DNA from: Pontibacter aydingkolensis
GTDB lineage: Bacteria; Bacteroidota; Bacteroidia; Cytophagales; Hymenobacteraceae
Reading direction: 5' to 3'
Length of the DNA stretch: 64,000 nt
NCBI RefSeq assembly: GCF_019443125.1
Contig: NZ_JAHYXK010000002.1
Location: forward strand, 310,001-374,000
Of the stretch, positions 18,641 through 27,283 are shown piece by piece. Each line of letters opens with the position of its first letter. The stretch's first letter is position 1. The translations under genes were made by a program, and so were the position numbers. Under the pieces are notes generated by a model. It made no database searches and was not told where the DNA came from. It saw nothing but the letters and a program-made list of their open reading frames with translations.

Positions 18641-18724
18641 AGTTCTTATATTGTTATATAAACAGGTACAAATTTTCTCCTTTTACGGGGTTTTTAATTT
18701 GCCAGCCACCTCAAATCCTTCGAT

Positions 18725-19897
18725 TTACTTATTATCGATCAAGCCGCGGCCTGATTTGCGGATTTCGCCTTTGGTAGCAAGCTCCTGCGCCATTTTATCC
18801 AATACGCCGTTTACAAACTGCTTGCTTTTTGGAGTACTGTAAAGCTTCGAAATCTCGATGTACTCGTTGATGGTAACCTTTACAGGAATGCTTCGGAAGA
18901 TGTGCATTTCGCAAAGCGCCATCTTAAGTATGATCTTATCGAGCAGAGCCACGCGTTCCACATCCCAGTTTTTAACGCTGGCCGCAATCATCTCCTCATA
19001 CTTCTCATCCTCCTGTATCGTCTGGAAGTATAGTTCCTCAAAAAAGGCTTTATCGTCTTCCCAGTTGGCAGACAAATCTAACAGGCCCAGTTCTTCTTCG
19101 CTTTCCTCGCTAAAGATCTTAACCGTCTTGTTTACCAGGCTCTTTACAATGGCTTTGTTTTCTACCCAGTTTAGATCCTGCTCTTCAAACAAAGATTGTA
19201 AGTTTTTTTCTTTAAAGATAATGTTTTTGAAAATATGTTTCACTATGTCTCCGTCCTCTTCCAGAGTAGGAGCAGGCAGTTCAAGGTACGCTAAAAAGGC
19301 TTCATCCTGCTTTAACACGTTCTTATAAACCGAGCGTATTTCGCTGATGTCGGAGCCCCAGCTAATGTTGCGACGGATAATAGCCTGTCTGTACGACTCG
19401 TTTTGCAACAGGCGCTGCACCACGCGGTTATTCAGGAAACGTTTTGTATCAGGACCTGTGGCTGCCGTAAAGCGGTTTGCCTTCTTCTCTTCTTCCTCTT
19501 CTATCAGGCTGTTGATGATCTCCAGTATCTGAAGCGTGCCGATGTAATGGTCGTAAATACGCTCTACTGCACTCAGCATCTGATTGCCATAGTACTTGTA
19601 GTCTTTGTTCTTGAGGTTGTTGTAGTAAGCAATGGCTCTGTTTACCGCACTTGTTATCTCCTGGTCCGACTCTTCGGTTTCGAACTGGCGTGTTTCGTAC
19701 CATTCCTTGAACAGGAGCTGCGCGATCTGCTTTTTGCCTTCTAACAGTTTTTTATCCTGCACTTCCATTGAGTTCAGGTCTGGGGCAAATTCCTCGCTTA
19801 TCTGGTCCAGCGCCAGCAGATAATCTGAACCTTCGGCCTGCTGATAGGCATAAATGGCTTGCATCGCCTTGATTCGTAGTGTTCTGCGGTTGAGCAT
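18725..19897 (-). CDS. nusB: Transcription antitermination factor NusB (long Bacteroidetes form)
   Basis: 390 residues. The N-terminus MLNRRTLRIKAMQAIYAYQQAEGSD and the C-terminal block DVERVALLDKIILKMALCEMHIFRSIPVKVTINEYIEISKLYSTPKSKQFVNGVLDKM are NusB signatures. The middle 200 residues are a helical insertion that makes this far longer than the 140-residue E. coli protein, which is normal for Bacteroidetes. It binds boxA RNA with NusE in rRNA antitermination. It is the first gene of the leftward operon. Confidence 0.93.
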   Translation of the reverse strand: MLNRRTLRIKAMQAIYAYQQAEGSDYLLALDQISEEFAPDLNSMEVQDKKLLEGKKQIAQLLFKEWYETRQFETEESDQEITSAVNRAIAYYNNLKNKDYKYYGNQMLSAVERIYDHYIGTLQILEIINSLIEEEEEKKANRFTAATGPDTKRFLNNRVVQRLLQNESYRQAIIRRNISWGSDISEIRSVYKNVLKQDEAFLAYLELPAPTLEEDGDIVKHIFKNIIFKEKNLQSLFEEQDLNWVENKAIVKSLVNKTVKIFSEESEEELGLLDLSANWEDDKAFFEELYFQTIQEDEKYEEMIAASVKNWDVERVALLDKIILKMALCEMHIFRSIPVKVTINEYIEISKLYSTPKSKQFVNGVLDKMAQELATKGEIRKSGRGLIDNK

Positions 19898-20070
19898 ATT
19901 CTTATTTTAAAGAGCGTATTTTGATGATGTATTTCAAACTGGCGGCACCTACCGGCACCTTATACTTTATACTTTGTGGCCCTGCTTTTGCCACACTTTA
20001 TACTTCAGGTATACTATAGGCTAAAATGCAAAGCTGCCTGCTTATAGTTCCTTTTAAACTATATCCGTGT

Positions 20071-20111
20071 AAAACAAAAGTGCCACAGGTTAATGCAGCA
20101 CTTTTGTTTTT
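20071..20111 (-). terminator. Terminator of leucine dehydrogenase
   Basis: AAAACAAAAGTGC pairs with GCACTTTTGTTTT around a 14-base loop, 29 bases beyond the stop codon on the minus strand. Confidence 0.85.
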
Positions 20112-20139
20112 AACAGTATCATTCCTATACTTTCGTTAC

Positions 20140-21237
20140 TTAGAAAGTAGAACGTATTTTACCAATGCTCTGAATACGCTTTTCAGCCATCTTCATAGCA
20201 GCAGCCTGGTTATGGATGCCTTCTTTCTCAGCAAGTTCAAAGATATCCAACGTATAACCGTAGATACGCTCAGTTTGTGCATAAGCGCTCTCGCGGTTGT
20301 AACCGATAAGCTCAGAGTAAACGTTGATCAAGCCTCCAGCATTAATCAGGAAGTCTGGCGCGTAAACAATGCCTTTATCAACTAAAGCAGGCCCGTGCAC
20401 TTTCTCGTTGCGTAGCTGGTTGTTCGCGCAGCCTGCAATTACCTGGCACTTCAGTCTGTCTAATGTATTATCGTTGATGGTGCCACCAAGCGCACACGGA
20501 GAGTAGATATCCACATCAAGATCATAAATCTCATCCATGCTTACTACCTTGGCGCCGTACTTGTTAGATACTTCCTGCAGACGGTCTTCGTAGATGTCTG
20601 TGATAAAGATCTGGGCGTTTTCTTTAGCTAAAAGCTCTACCAGGTAACCACCTACGTGGCCAACACCCTGTACAGATATCTTCTTGCCTTCCAGTGAGTC
20701 AGAACCGAATGCTTTTTTAGCAGCAGCTTTCATACCCATATAAGTACCGTAAGCAGTTACCGGAGAAGGGTCTCCGCTACCGCCCATAGACTCAGGCAGG
20801 CCAGACACGTGCTCCGTTTCCATACGGATATACTCCATGTCTTTTGTAGTCATGCCTACGTCTTCAGCTGTGATATAAGCTCCGTTCAGGTTTTTTACGA
20901 AACGGCCGAATCTGCGAAGCAAAGCTTCACTCTTATCTTTTTTAGCGTCGCCAATGATCACGGCTTTACCGCCACCAAGGTTTAGGCCAGAGATAGCAGC
21001 CTTATAGGTCATACCTCTAGAAAGACGCAATACATCGTCAAGCGCCTCTGCCTCAGAAGCATAAGACCACATACGCGTACCACCCAAAGCAGGGCCAAGT
21101 ACAGTATTGTGGATGCCGATGATGGCTTTCAAGCCTGTTTCCTGGTCATGACAGAAAACAACTTTCTCATGATTGTATTCTGAAATCTGACCAAAGACTG
21201 ACTTGTCTTTCAGTTCTACTTCTTTTAATTCGACCAT
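20140..21237 (-). CDS. Leucine dehydrogenase (branched-chain amino-acid dehydrogenase)
   Basis: 365 residues, the usual length for leucine dehydrogenase. It deaminates leucine, valine and isoleucine to their 2-oxoacids with NAD+. GPALGGTRMW, Lys79 in RGMTYKAAISGLNLGGGKAV with Lys91, and Asp126 in AYITAEDVGMT are the substrate and catalytic elements. GVGHVGGYLVELL is the NAD loop. The branched-chain form is favoured over glutamate dehydrogenase by length and by the GLNLGGGKAVI and TAEDVGM patterns. It is monocistronic, with a clear promoter upstream and a terminator downstream. Confidence 0.9.
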   Translation of the reverse strand: MVELKEVELKDKSVFGQISEYNHEKVVFCHDQETGLKAIIGIHNTVLGPALGGTRMWSYASEAEALDDVLRLSRGMTYKAAISGLNLGGGKAVIIGDAKKDKSEALLRRFGRFVKNLNGAYITAEDVGMTTKDMEYIRMETEHVSGLPESMGGSGDPSPVTAYGTYMGMKAAAKKAFGSDSLEGKKISVQGVGHVGGYLVELLAKENAQIFITDIYEDRLQEVSNKYGAKVVSMDEIYDLDVDIYSPCALGGTINDNTLDRLKCQVIAGCANNQLRNEKVHGPALVDKGIVYAPDFLINAGGLINVYSELIGYNRESAYAQTERIYGYTLDIFELAEKEGIHNQAAAMKMAEKRIQSIGKIRSTF

Positions 21238-21307
21238 TTATGTAATTGATTAAGGGTTATTCTATCTTTGTGTGAATGAGACGGGTTACCCTTCCCGTTT
21301 CGTGCTG

Positions 21308-21337
21308 CAAAATTAATTCTTTTTTTGATTTATTCAA
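21308..21337 (-). promoter_or_regulatory. Promoter of leucine dehydrogenase
   Basis: On the minus strand, TTG (21337-21335), exactly 19 bases, then TAATTTTG (21315-21308) gives a perfect TTG-N19-TAnnTTTG match about 70 bases before the ATG. Confidence 0.75.
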
Positions 21338-21386
21338 TTTGTACTTTGTAAGTCTACGTAAAAGCCCTTGTGCTTAACTTTTTGCT

Positions 21387-23171
21387 GTGAAATCTCTACG
21401 TTACTTAAATAAATATCTGCTTAAATATAAATACAGGCTCCTGTGGGGCATTGTGTTTACCATTATTTCCAACTTTTTCCAGATTTTGCCTGCCCAGGTG
21501 GTGCGCCACGCCTTTAACCTGATAAAAGAGGGCATTAATCTGCACGGCTTATACGAAGGTTTTGCGCAGCAGGAAACAGTATATGACATTTTCGCGAATA
21601 GCATACTTGTTTATGGTGTAGTTATACTTTTGATGGCCTTGCTGCGGGGCGTGTTCCTGTTTTTTGTGCGCCAGACCATTATCGTGATGAGCCGCCTGAT
21701 AGAGAATGACCTGAAGAACGAGATTTACGAGCATTACCAAAGCCTGCCGCTTAGCTTCTATCGCAAAAACAACACCGGCGACCTGATGTCGCGCATTTCC
21801 GAAGACGTGAGCCGTGTGCGCATGTATGTAGGCCCGGCCATTATGTATGGTATCAACCTGGTGGTGCTTTTCCTGATGGTGATCCCGTACATGCTATCGG
21901 TAAACGTGAAACTGACGATGTATACACTGATACCACTGCCTATACTGGCCATCAGCATTTATTATGTAAATAACATTATCGAGCGTAAATCCGACGAGAT
22001 ACAAAAGAGCCTTTCGGGTATTACCACATTTGTGCAGGAGGCATTCTCAGGAATTAGGGTGCTAAAATCTTTTGTGCGTGAAAACGATTCGCACCAGAAC
22101 TTTACCACGGCCAGCAACACCTACAAAGACAAATCACTTGAGCTGAACTTCGTGAACTCCCTTTTCTTTCCGCTAGTATTGTTCCTGGTTGGCTTAAGCA
22201 CCATTATTACGGTATACATTGGCGGCCAGGAGGTGATCAACGGAAGTATAACCACAGGTAACATTGCCGAGTTTATCATTTACGTGAACATGCTTACCTG
22301 GCCGGTTACCTCGCTTGGCTGGACGGCCAGCCTGGTGCAGCGCGCAGCAGCATCGCAGGCCCGCATTAATGAGTTTCTGAACACTAAAAACGACATTGTT
22401 TCCCGTGAAAACGTGAGCAAAGAGATTTTGGGCGACATCCGCTTCGAGAACGTGGACTTTGTTTACCCGGACACTAACATCCAGGCACTCAAAAATGTGT
22501 CATTTGGCATTAACCACGGCGAAACACTGGCCATTATAGGCAACACCGGCTCGGGTAAAAGCACCATTGCCAACCTGCTGCCGCGCATGTACGACATTAC
22601 TGGTGGCCGTATTCTGATTGATGGCATTGATGTGCGCGACTACAACCTGAAAAGCCTGCGCAGCCAGATTGGTTACGTGCCGCAGGATGTATTCCTGTTT
22701 TCCGACACCATCAGCAACAACATCGGGTTTGGCCTGCCAAGTATAACCGAGGATCAGATGGTGCAGTCGACGAAAGATGCGGATGTGTATGAGAACATCA
22801 TGCGCTTTCCGGAGAAGTTTGAAACCAAGCTGGGCGAACGCGGCATTACCTTATCGGGAGGACAGAAACAACGCGTATCTATTGCCCGTGCGCTGGTGCG
22901 TGAGCCAAGTATACTTATACTAGACGATTCGCTTTCGGCGGTAGATACCAAAACAGAGAATGCCATACTTAACAGCCTGCGCCGCATCATGGCCAACCGT
23001 ACTTCTATTATTATTTCGCACAGGGTATCGTCGGTTAAGCTGGCTGATAGAATTCTGGTGTTAGAAGACGGGGAGATTGTGCAGCATGGTACCCATGAGC
23101 AATTAATAAGCGAGGATGGGCTATACAAGGTGCTCTACGAGCGGCAACTGCACTCAGAAGAGTCGGAGTAG
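21387..23171 (+). CDS. Half-ABC exporter, MdlA-like (degenerate catalytic site)
   Basis: 594 residues from a GTG start. An N-terminal six-helix export domain (about 1-320) is followed by an ATPase domain with Walker A GNTGSGKS, canonical signature LSGGQ (489-493) and Walker B ILILDDSLSAVD. Asp514 stands where the catalytic Glu normally is, as in the degenerate subunits of heterodimeric exporters (MdlA, TM287). A partner with an intact Glu would be needed for full activity, and the gene at 25354-27129 has exactly the complementary pattern. It is probably a drug or lipid exporter of the inner membrane; the substrate is unknown. Confidence 0.88.
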   Translation: MKSLRYLNKYLLKYKYRLLWGIVFTIISNFFQILPAQVVRHAFNLIKEGINLHGLYEGFAQQETVYDIFANSILVYGVVILLMALLRGVFLFFVRQTIIVMSRLIENDLKNEIYEHYQSLPLSFYRKNNTGDLMSRISEDVSRVRMYVGPAIMYGINLVVLFLMVIPYMLSVNVKLTMYTLIPLPILAISIYYVNNIIERKSDEIQKSLSGITTFVQEAFSGIRVLKSFVRENDSHQNFTTASNTYKDKSLELNFVNSLFFPLVLFLVGLSTIITVYIGGQEVINGSITTGNIAEFIIYVNMLTWPVTSLGWTASLVQRAAASQARINEFLNTKNDIVSRENVSKEILGDIRFENVDFVYPDTNIQALKNVSFGINHGETLAIIGNTGSGKSTIANLLPRMYDITGGRILIDGIDVRDYNLKSLRSQIGYVPQDVFLFSDTISNNIGFGLPSITEDQMVQSTKDADVYENIMRFPEKFETKLGERGITLSGGQKQRVSIARALVREPSILILDDSLSAVDTKTENAILNSLRRIMANRTSIIISHRVSSVKLADRILVLEDGEIVQHGTHEQLISEDGLYKVLYERQLHSEESE

Positions 23172-23307
23172 GTTCACCTTAAGGCTGCTAACTTTCGCCA
23201 CCTCAATGTTTCTGTTGGCACGCATTTAACGTTTACGGGATTTTTTTTGTACAGATTCTGTTATACCAACGTATAGCAATCTAAACTAACCTAAAAAATC
23301 TGCGCTT

Positions 23308-23718
23308 ATGGCCATCGACTTACAGCAAATCGGTAAAAGATTCAGGTTTTACACAAACCTCAAAGAACTGGAAATGGAACAGTTAAAATCCATGACCGGC
23401 AGCGACGAAACCACCCTTTCCAATATCATCTCCGGGCAAAACTACCTGCTAGACGACCTGGTAGCAATTGTAAAGAACTTTAAAGACCTGAATTCACAAT
23501 GGTTGATTTATGGCGAGGGCAGCATGTTTAAGCCGATGAATGCCGATGGCACCTGCCACGACCATCAGAAAGGCTGCCTCAAAAAAGACAAAGCCGCTTA
23601 TTTAAAGCAAATGCAGAACATGCTGATAGAACTCGACGCTGCAGAGGTAGCCAAAGGCCATCACCCGGATGTTGAGGCGCTAAAAGCAAAGCTAGACCAG
23701 TATAAAGCGACACATTAA
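23308..23718 (+). CDS. Small helix-turn-helix-like regulator
   Basis: 136 residues. The N-terminal 75 residues resemble an Xre/phage-repressor-type domain: SGSDETTLSNIISGQNYLLDDLVAIVKNFKDLNSQWLIYGEGSMF, ending in the N-x-x-W-L-x-x-G-E-G-x-M pattern common in Bacteroidetes Xre proteins. A short His/Cys segment (CHDHQKGC) and a helical tail follow. DNA binding is inferred; the first helix-turn-helix residues are atypical. No partner gene is evident. It is followed by a bidirectional hairpin. Confidence 0.6.
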   Translation: MAIDLQQIGKRFRFYTNLKELEMEQLKSMTGSDETTLSNIISGQNYLLDDLVAIVKNFKDLNSQWLIYGEGSMFKPMNADGTCHDHQKGCLKKDKAAYLKQMQNMLIELDAAEVAKGHHPDVEALKAKLDQYKATH

Positions 23719-23782
23719 TTGTTGATTGTTAGTTGCTGATTGCTGGAATAACTTAGCATAATGTAACAGCTCAATTATAGAT

Positions 23783-23830
23783 AAACACAAAGCCCCGGCT
23801 ATACTTTTGTATGGTTGGGGCATTGTGTTT
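23783..23830. terminator. Hairpin terminator after the HTH gene
   Basis: AAACACAA-A-GCCCC pairs with GGGGC-A-TTGTGTTT, a 13-bp stem with one A/A mismatch. Confidence 0.7.
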
Positions 23831-23879
23831 GCTTGTATCTTCTGATGGATTTACGCGACAAACTCCTGCTGAAATTGTA

Positions 23880-24065
23880 GGGGCAGGTCGGGACTTGTCC
23901 GAATCGCGCACGGGCAATCGCTCCAGAAGATTTTCTTAATTTTTGAATAGGCCTCCTGCCCAAGGACTTGCAGTATCAACAAATTGGCAGAATCAGGTAT
24001 TACCAAATCAACAGATTCTATTTCTTTGAAAAGCCTGTTGCACGGACAGGCCGCGATCTGTCCCC
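23880..24065. repeat. Inverted pair of REP-like GC-rich elements in a 420-base intergenic region
   Basis: GGGGCAGGTCGGGACTTGTC at 23880 and a related copy in the opposite orientation (24043-24065, GGGGACAGATCGCGGCCTGT on the minus strand) face each other across about 140 bases. They are much more GC-rich than the surroundings. The rest of 23719-24140 has no gene that I can support; TTGTTGATTGTTA-like low-complexity sequence flanks it on both sides. Confidence 0.45.
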
Positions 24066-24140
24066 ACTAACTTCACGAACAGGTATACTATTTTACGCCG
24101 GTCCAACATCCAACAATTACAACCAACAATTAGCAATCGA

Positions 24141-24746
24141 TCAGGCAGCAATGCCATTAAGTATAAGGTTGACGGTAAACAGCACATCGTGTTCAATCTT
24201 TTCGAAATCGATGTAGTCCTGCTGGTGAAACTCGGCACGCTGAAATTCTTCAAATTGAATAAGGTCTTTTACGACCATAATAGAGTAGCCCACACGCTCG
24301 GCCTCACAAGGTAGAAAAGTGCCGTTGGCCATACCCTCCTTAATTACCGTTGCGTAGTAATTTGACTCTTTTGCCCTCGACTCCCGAAATAACTCCTGAA
24401 ACACTGTGCGCGTCTCGATGAGAACTTTGATGGAGATGGTGTGTTGTGTTACAATTTTCTGATAATAACGTAACGAGGAACGGATGTAGAGCAGCAGGCG
24501 CTCATGCGGATTCCGTTCTTCTTCTGCAATGCGCTTCAGGTTAGAAAGGCTAGCTTTCCACTCCTGCGAGAAGGCCTCAATAAATAAAACTTCTTTATTT
24601 TTGTAATAATAGTATAGCGTGGGCTTTTTGAGGCCAATGGCATGCGCAATGTCATCAAGGGTGGCTTTGCTGTAGCCCAGCCTGCCAAACACTGATTTTG
24701 CCGCCTCCAGAATCAGCTCTTTTTTCGCCTCTGCTTTTTTACCCAC
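24141..24746 (-). CDS. TetR/AcrR-family regulator
   Basis: 201 residues. The N-terminal DNA-binding domain KKELILEAAKSVFGRLGYSKATLDDIAHAIGLKKPTLYYYYKNKEVLFIEAF is a textbook TetR helix-turn-helix; a ligand-binding helical domain follows. It lies just beyond the GyrI-like and MdlB-like genes on the same strand, so it probably controls this exporter group in response to a small molecule. The short gap upstream (24747-24838) carries AAGTATA-ATTC-TATACTT, a possible operator. Confidence 0.88.
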   Translation of the reverse strand: MGKKAEAKKELILEAAKSVFGRLGYSKATLDDIAHAIGLKKPTLYYYYKNKEVLFIEAFSQEWKASLSNLKRIAEEERNPHERLLLYIRSSLRYYQKIVTQHTISIKVLIETRTVFQELFRESRAKESNYYATVIKEGMANGTFLPCEAERVGYSIMVVKDLIQFEEFQRAEFHQQDYIDFEKIEHDVLFTVNLILNGIAA

Positions 24747-24838
24747 TTTGCTTGCTGTTGTATAAGGGCAGACAGGTAATTAAGCCCTATGCTCAAAGTT
24801 AAAGTATAATTCTATACTTGCAAGTATAAAATGGTTGG

Positions 24839-25357
24839 TTACTGCTTTATGGGTACTTCTACAATACCTCTGTCCTGTGCCGGAAACCACTCTACATAGA
24901 AATCTTCCAGCTTTAGCTTTTCTTCTTCGGCATAGTCGTAAATGGCTTTATACAGTTTCCGGGGCAGCAGTGATATGTTGCCCTCAGCTTCGGCGCGAAC
25001 CACTTTCCTGCCGCCTGGCAATGTACGCAACTCATAACCTGCCGGGAGCTTAGCCGCAGAGTCTGGTATGATCACACCAATAAAGGCTCTGATACTGTCG
25101 CCGCTTTTATCGGGGTCGTTGTAGTAAATGTTACCCAGCGTACCTTCCAGTTCTTTCTTATCGAGCACCTCAGCCGCGCGCATAAAAAGCTTACCCATCT
25201 GCTCATCTTCTACCGAGCCCGTATAAGCCTGGCCTGCCACATACATGGTTTCAGAGGTAGCTACTTTTACATCCGGAGCAGTAAAGCCGCCCAGGTAAGT
25301 ATAAAGTACCAGCAGTATGATGCCTAAGCCGGCCATTATGTAGAAGAGTTTTTTCAT
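24839..25357 (-). CDS. Membrane-anchored GyrI-like domain protein
   Basis: 172 residues. An N-terminal membrane segment (about 4-22) is followed by a domain resembling GyrI/SRPBCC small-molecule-binding proteins: VAGQAYTGSVED, a GVIIPDSAAKLPAGYELRTLPGGRKVVRAEAEGN core and a final FYVEWFPAQDRGIVEVPI strand. Such domains bind hydrophobic or cationic ligands. The start overlaps the stop of the MdlB-like gene by 4 bases, which indicates translational coupling and a shared job in efflux or ligand capture. The function is inferred from context. Confidence 0.65.
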   Translation of the reverse strand: MKKLFYIMAGLGIILLVLYTYLGGFTAPDVKVATSETMYVAGQAYTGSVEDEQMGKLFMRAAEVLDKKELEGTLGNIYYNDPDKSGDSIRAFIGVIIPDSAAKLPAGYELRTLPGGRKVVRAEAEGNISLLPRKLYKAIYDYAEEEKLKLEDFYVEWFPAQDRGIVEVPIKQ

Positions 25358-27129
25358 AAATCGATCATGTTCTTGTATTGCATCTGGTGCAGCTGTGCAT
25401 AGTAGCCGTTTTTCTGCAGCAGTTCTTCGTGGTTGCCCATTTCCTTCAGCTCACCCCTGTCCAGCACAATGATCTTATCTGCCTTTTGGATGGTTGAGAG
25501 GCGGTGCGCAATAACGATGGAAGTACGGCCGTGCATCAGCTGGTCTATGGCGTACTGTATAAGTTCTTCGGTTTCGGAGTCTACGCTAGAGGTGGCCTCA
25601 TCCAATATAATGATCTCTGGGTTGTATACCATCGCGCGAACAAAGGAAATCAATTGGCGCTGCCCCACTGATAAAGTCGCTCCGCGTTCCATCACTTTGT
25701 AGTGCAGTCCGCCAGGCAGGCGTTCTATAAACTTACGTGCACCTACCAGGTCAGCAGCATGCCATATCTGGTCTTCGGTAATGGCTTTGTTTCCCAAGGT
25801 AATGTTATCGGCAATAGTACCGGAAAACAGAAACACATCCTGTAAAACTACCCCAATATGGTGGCGCAGTACACTCAGATCATACTCCTGCAAGTCATGG
25901 CCATCTATAATTATATGCCCTTTATTGATCTCGTAGAAGCGGTTGAGCAAGTTTATAACAGACGTTTTACCTGCACCTGTAGCCCCTACAAAAGCCACAC
26001 TTTGGCCGGCCTTTACATCAAATGAGATATCGCGTAGCACCCACTCCTCGTCGTTATAGGCAAACCATACGTTCTCGAACTTTACATTACCTTTTATTTT
26101 CTCCGGAGCATAGTTGCCGTTATCCGGAATCATCTCTTTGCTATCCAGCAGCTTCATCAGACGTTCTGTACTTACCACCCCAAGTTGCAGCGTGTTAAAG
26201 CGGTCAGCTATCATGCGAATCGGGCGGAAAAACATCTGGATGTAAAGTATAAAGGCCATCAGCGTACCCAGCGAAGTATCGTCGTCTATCACACCATGCG
26301 CACCGTACCACACCAGCAAGCCCAAGCCAGCTGCACCAATAATTTCAGCTACCGGAAAGTATATCGAGTAGTATAAAACAGAACGTATGTTAGCGCGGGT
26401 ATGCTCTTTGTTGATCTCCTTGAACTTATCCATCTCACGGTCTTCGTTGTTGAAGATCTGCACGATGCTCATGCCTGTAATATGCTCCTGCACAAACGAG
26501 TTTAGCTTGGCTACAGCTGTACGCACCTCCTGGAACGTGTCTTTTATCTTCTCTTTAAAGATATAGGTACTGATGAGCATGATCGGGAAGGTAGACAAGC
26601 TTACCAGCGTAAGCTCCCAGTCGATGTAGAACATAAAGCCTACAATAAACACCAATTGCAGAATATCGCCGATCATAGCTGCCAATCCCTCACTAAACAC
26701 ATCCGACAGCGTTTCCACATCTGAAACATTTCGGGTAACCAAGGTGCCAATCGGTGTTCTGTCGAAGAATTTCAGGCGCAGGTCCAGGATATGGCGATAA
26801 AGTTTAATGCGGATATCGCGGACCACGTGCTGCCCCAGCCAGCCGGCAAAGTAGGTATGCAGGTACTGCACAATGGCATGCACCACCAGCAACACGCCCA
26901 GTATCACGAACATCTTGTTCAGGCCTTCCCAGTCGTTCTGCAGAATCTCGTTGTCTACAGTATACTGTATCAGAAAAGGGCGCACCGCGGCAAGTATAGC
27001 CGAGGCAAAAGTAAGGAAAACGATAAAGTAGAAGATACCGATGTAGGGCTTCACGAACGTGAACAGCCGCTTCAGTATATCCGAATCAAATACTTTACCG
27101 GTATTTTTGGGTTTGTCTTCCAAAGTCAA
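25354..27129 (-). CDS. Half-ABC exporter, MdlB-like (degenerate signature)
   Basis: 591 residues from a TTG start (no upstream in-frame ATG seen). The export domain covers about 1-330. The ATPase domain has Walker A GATGAGKT and intact Walker B IIILDEATSSVD with catalytic Glu511, but the signature is LSVGQ (486-490) instead of LSGGQ, as in MdlB and other heterodimer partners. Paired with the MdlA-like protein at 21387-23171 it would form one consensus and one degenerate ATP site. It is cotranscribed with the GyrI-like gene and probably the TetR gene. The substrate is unknown. Confidence 0.88.
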   Translation of the reverse strand: MTLEDKPKNTGKVFDSDILKRLFTFVKPYIGIFYFIVFLTFASAILAAVRPFLIQYTVDNEILQNDWEGLNKMFVILGVLLVVHAIVQYLHTYFAGWLGQHVVRDIRIKLYRHILDLRLKFFDRTPIGTLVTRNVSDVETLSDVFSEGLAAMIGDILQLVFIVGFMFYIDWELTLVSLSTFPIMLISTYIFKEKIKDTFQEVRTAVAKLNSFVQEHITGMSIVQIFNNEDREMDKFKEINKEHTRANIRSVLYYSIYFPVAEIIGAAGLGLLVWYGAHGVIDDDTSLGTLMAFILYIQMFFRPIRMIADRFNTLQLGVVSTERLMKLLDSKEMIPDNGNYAPEKIKGNVKFENVWFAYNDEEWVLRDISFDVKAGQSVAFVGATGAGKTSVINLLNRFYEINKGHIIIDGHDLQEYDLSVLRHHIGVVLQDVFLFSGTIADNITLGNKAITEDQIWHAADLVGARKFIERLPGGLHYKVMERGATLSVGQRQLISFVRAMVYNPEIIILDEATSSVDSETEELIQYAIDQLMHGRTSIVIAHRLSTIQKADKIIVLDRGELKEMGNHEELLQKNGYYAQLHQMQYKNMIDL

Positions 27130-27283
27130 TCTTCAACTTTTAGGGTTAATCTGTAAACGCACGAAATGCACCGTTTCTTCTGTACGTGCCTTTGCTTTTA
27201 ACCGGCTGCAAAGTTAATGGTTTAGGATCAGGATTTTTAACCGCAGATTAAAAGGATTAGAAATATTGGCGGGACTATTTCTC

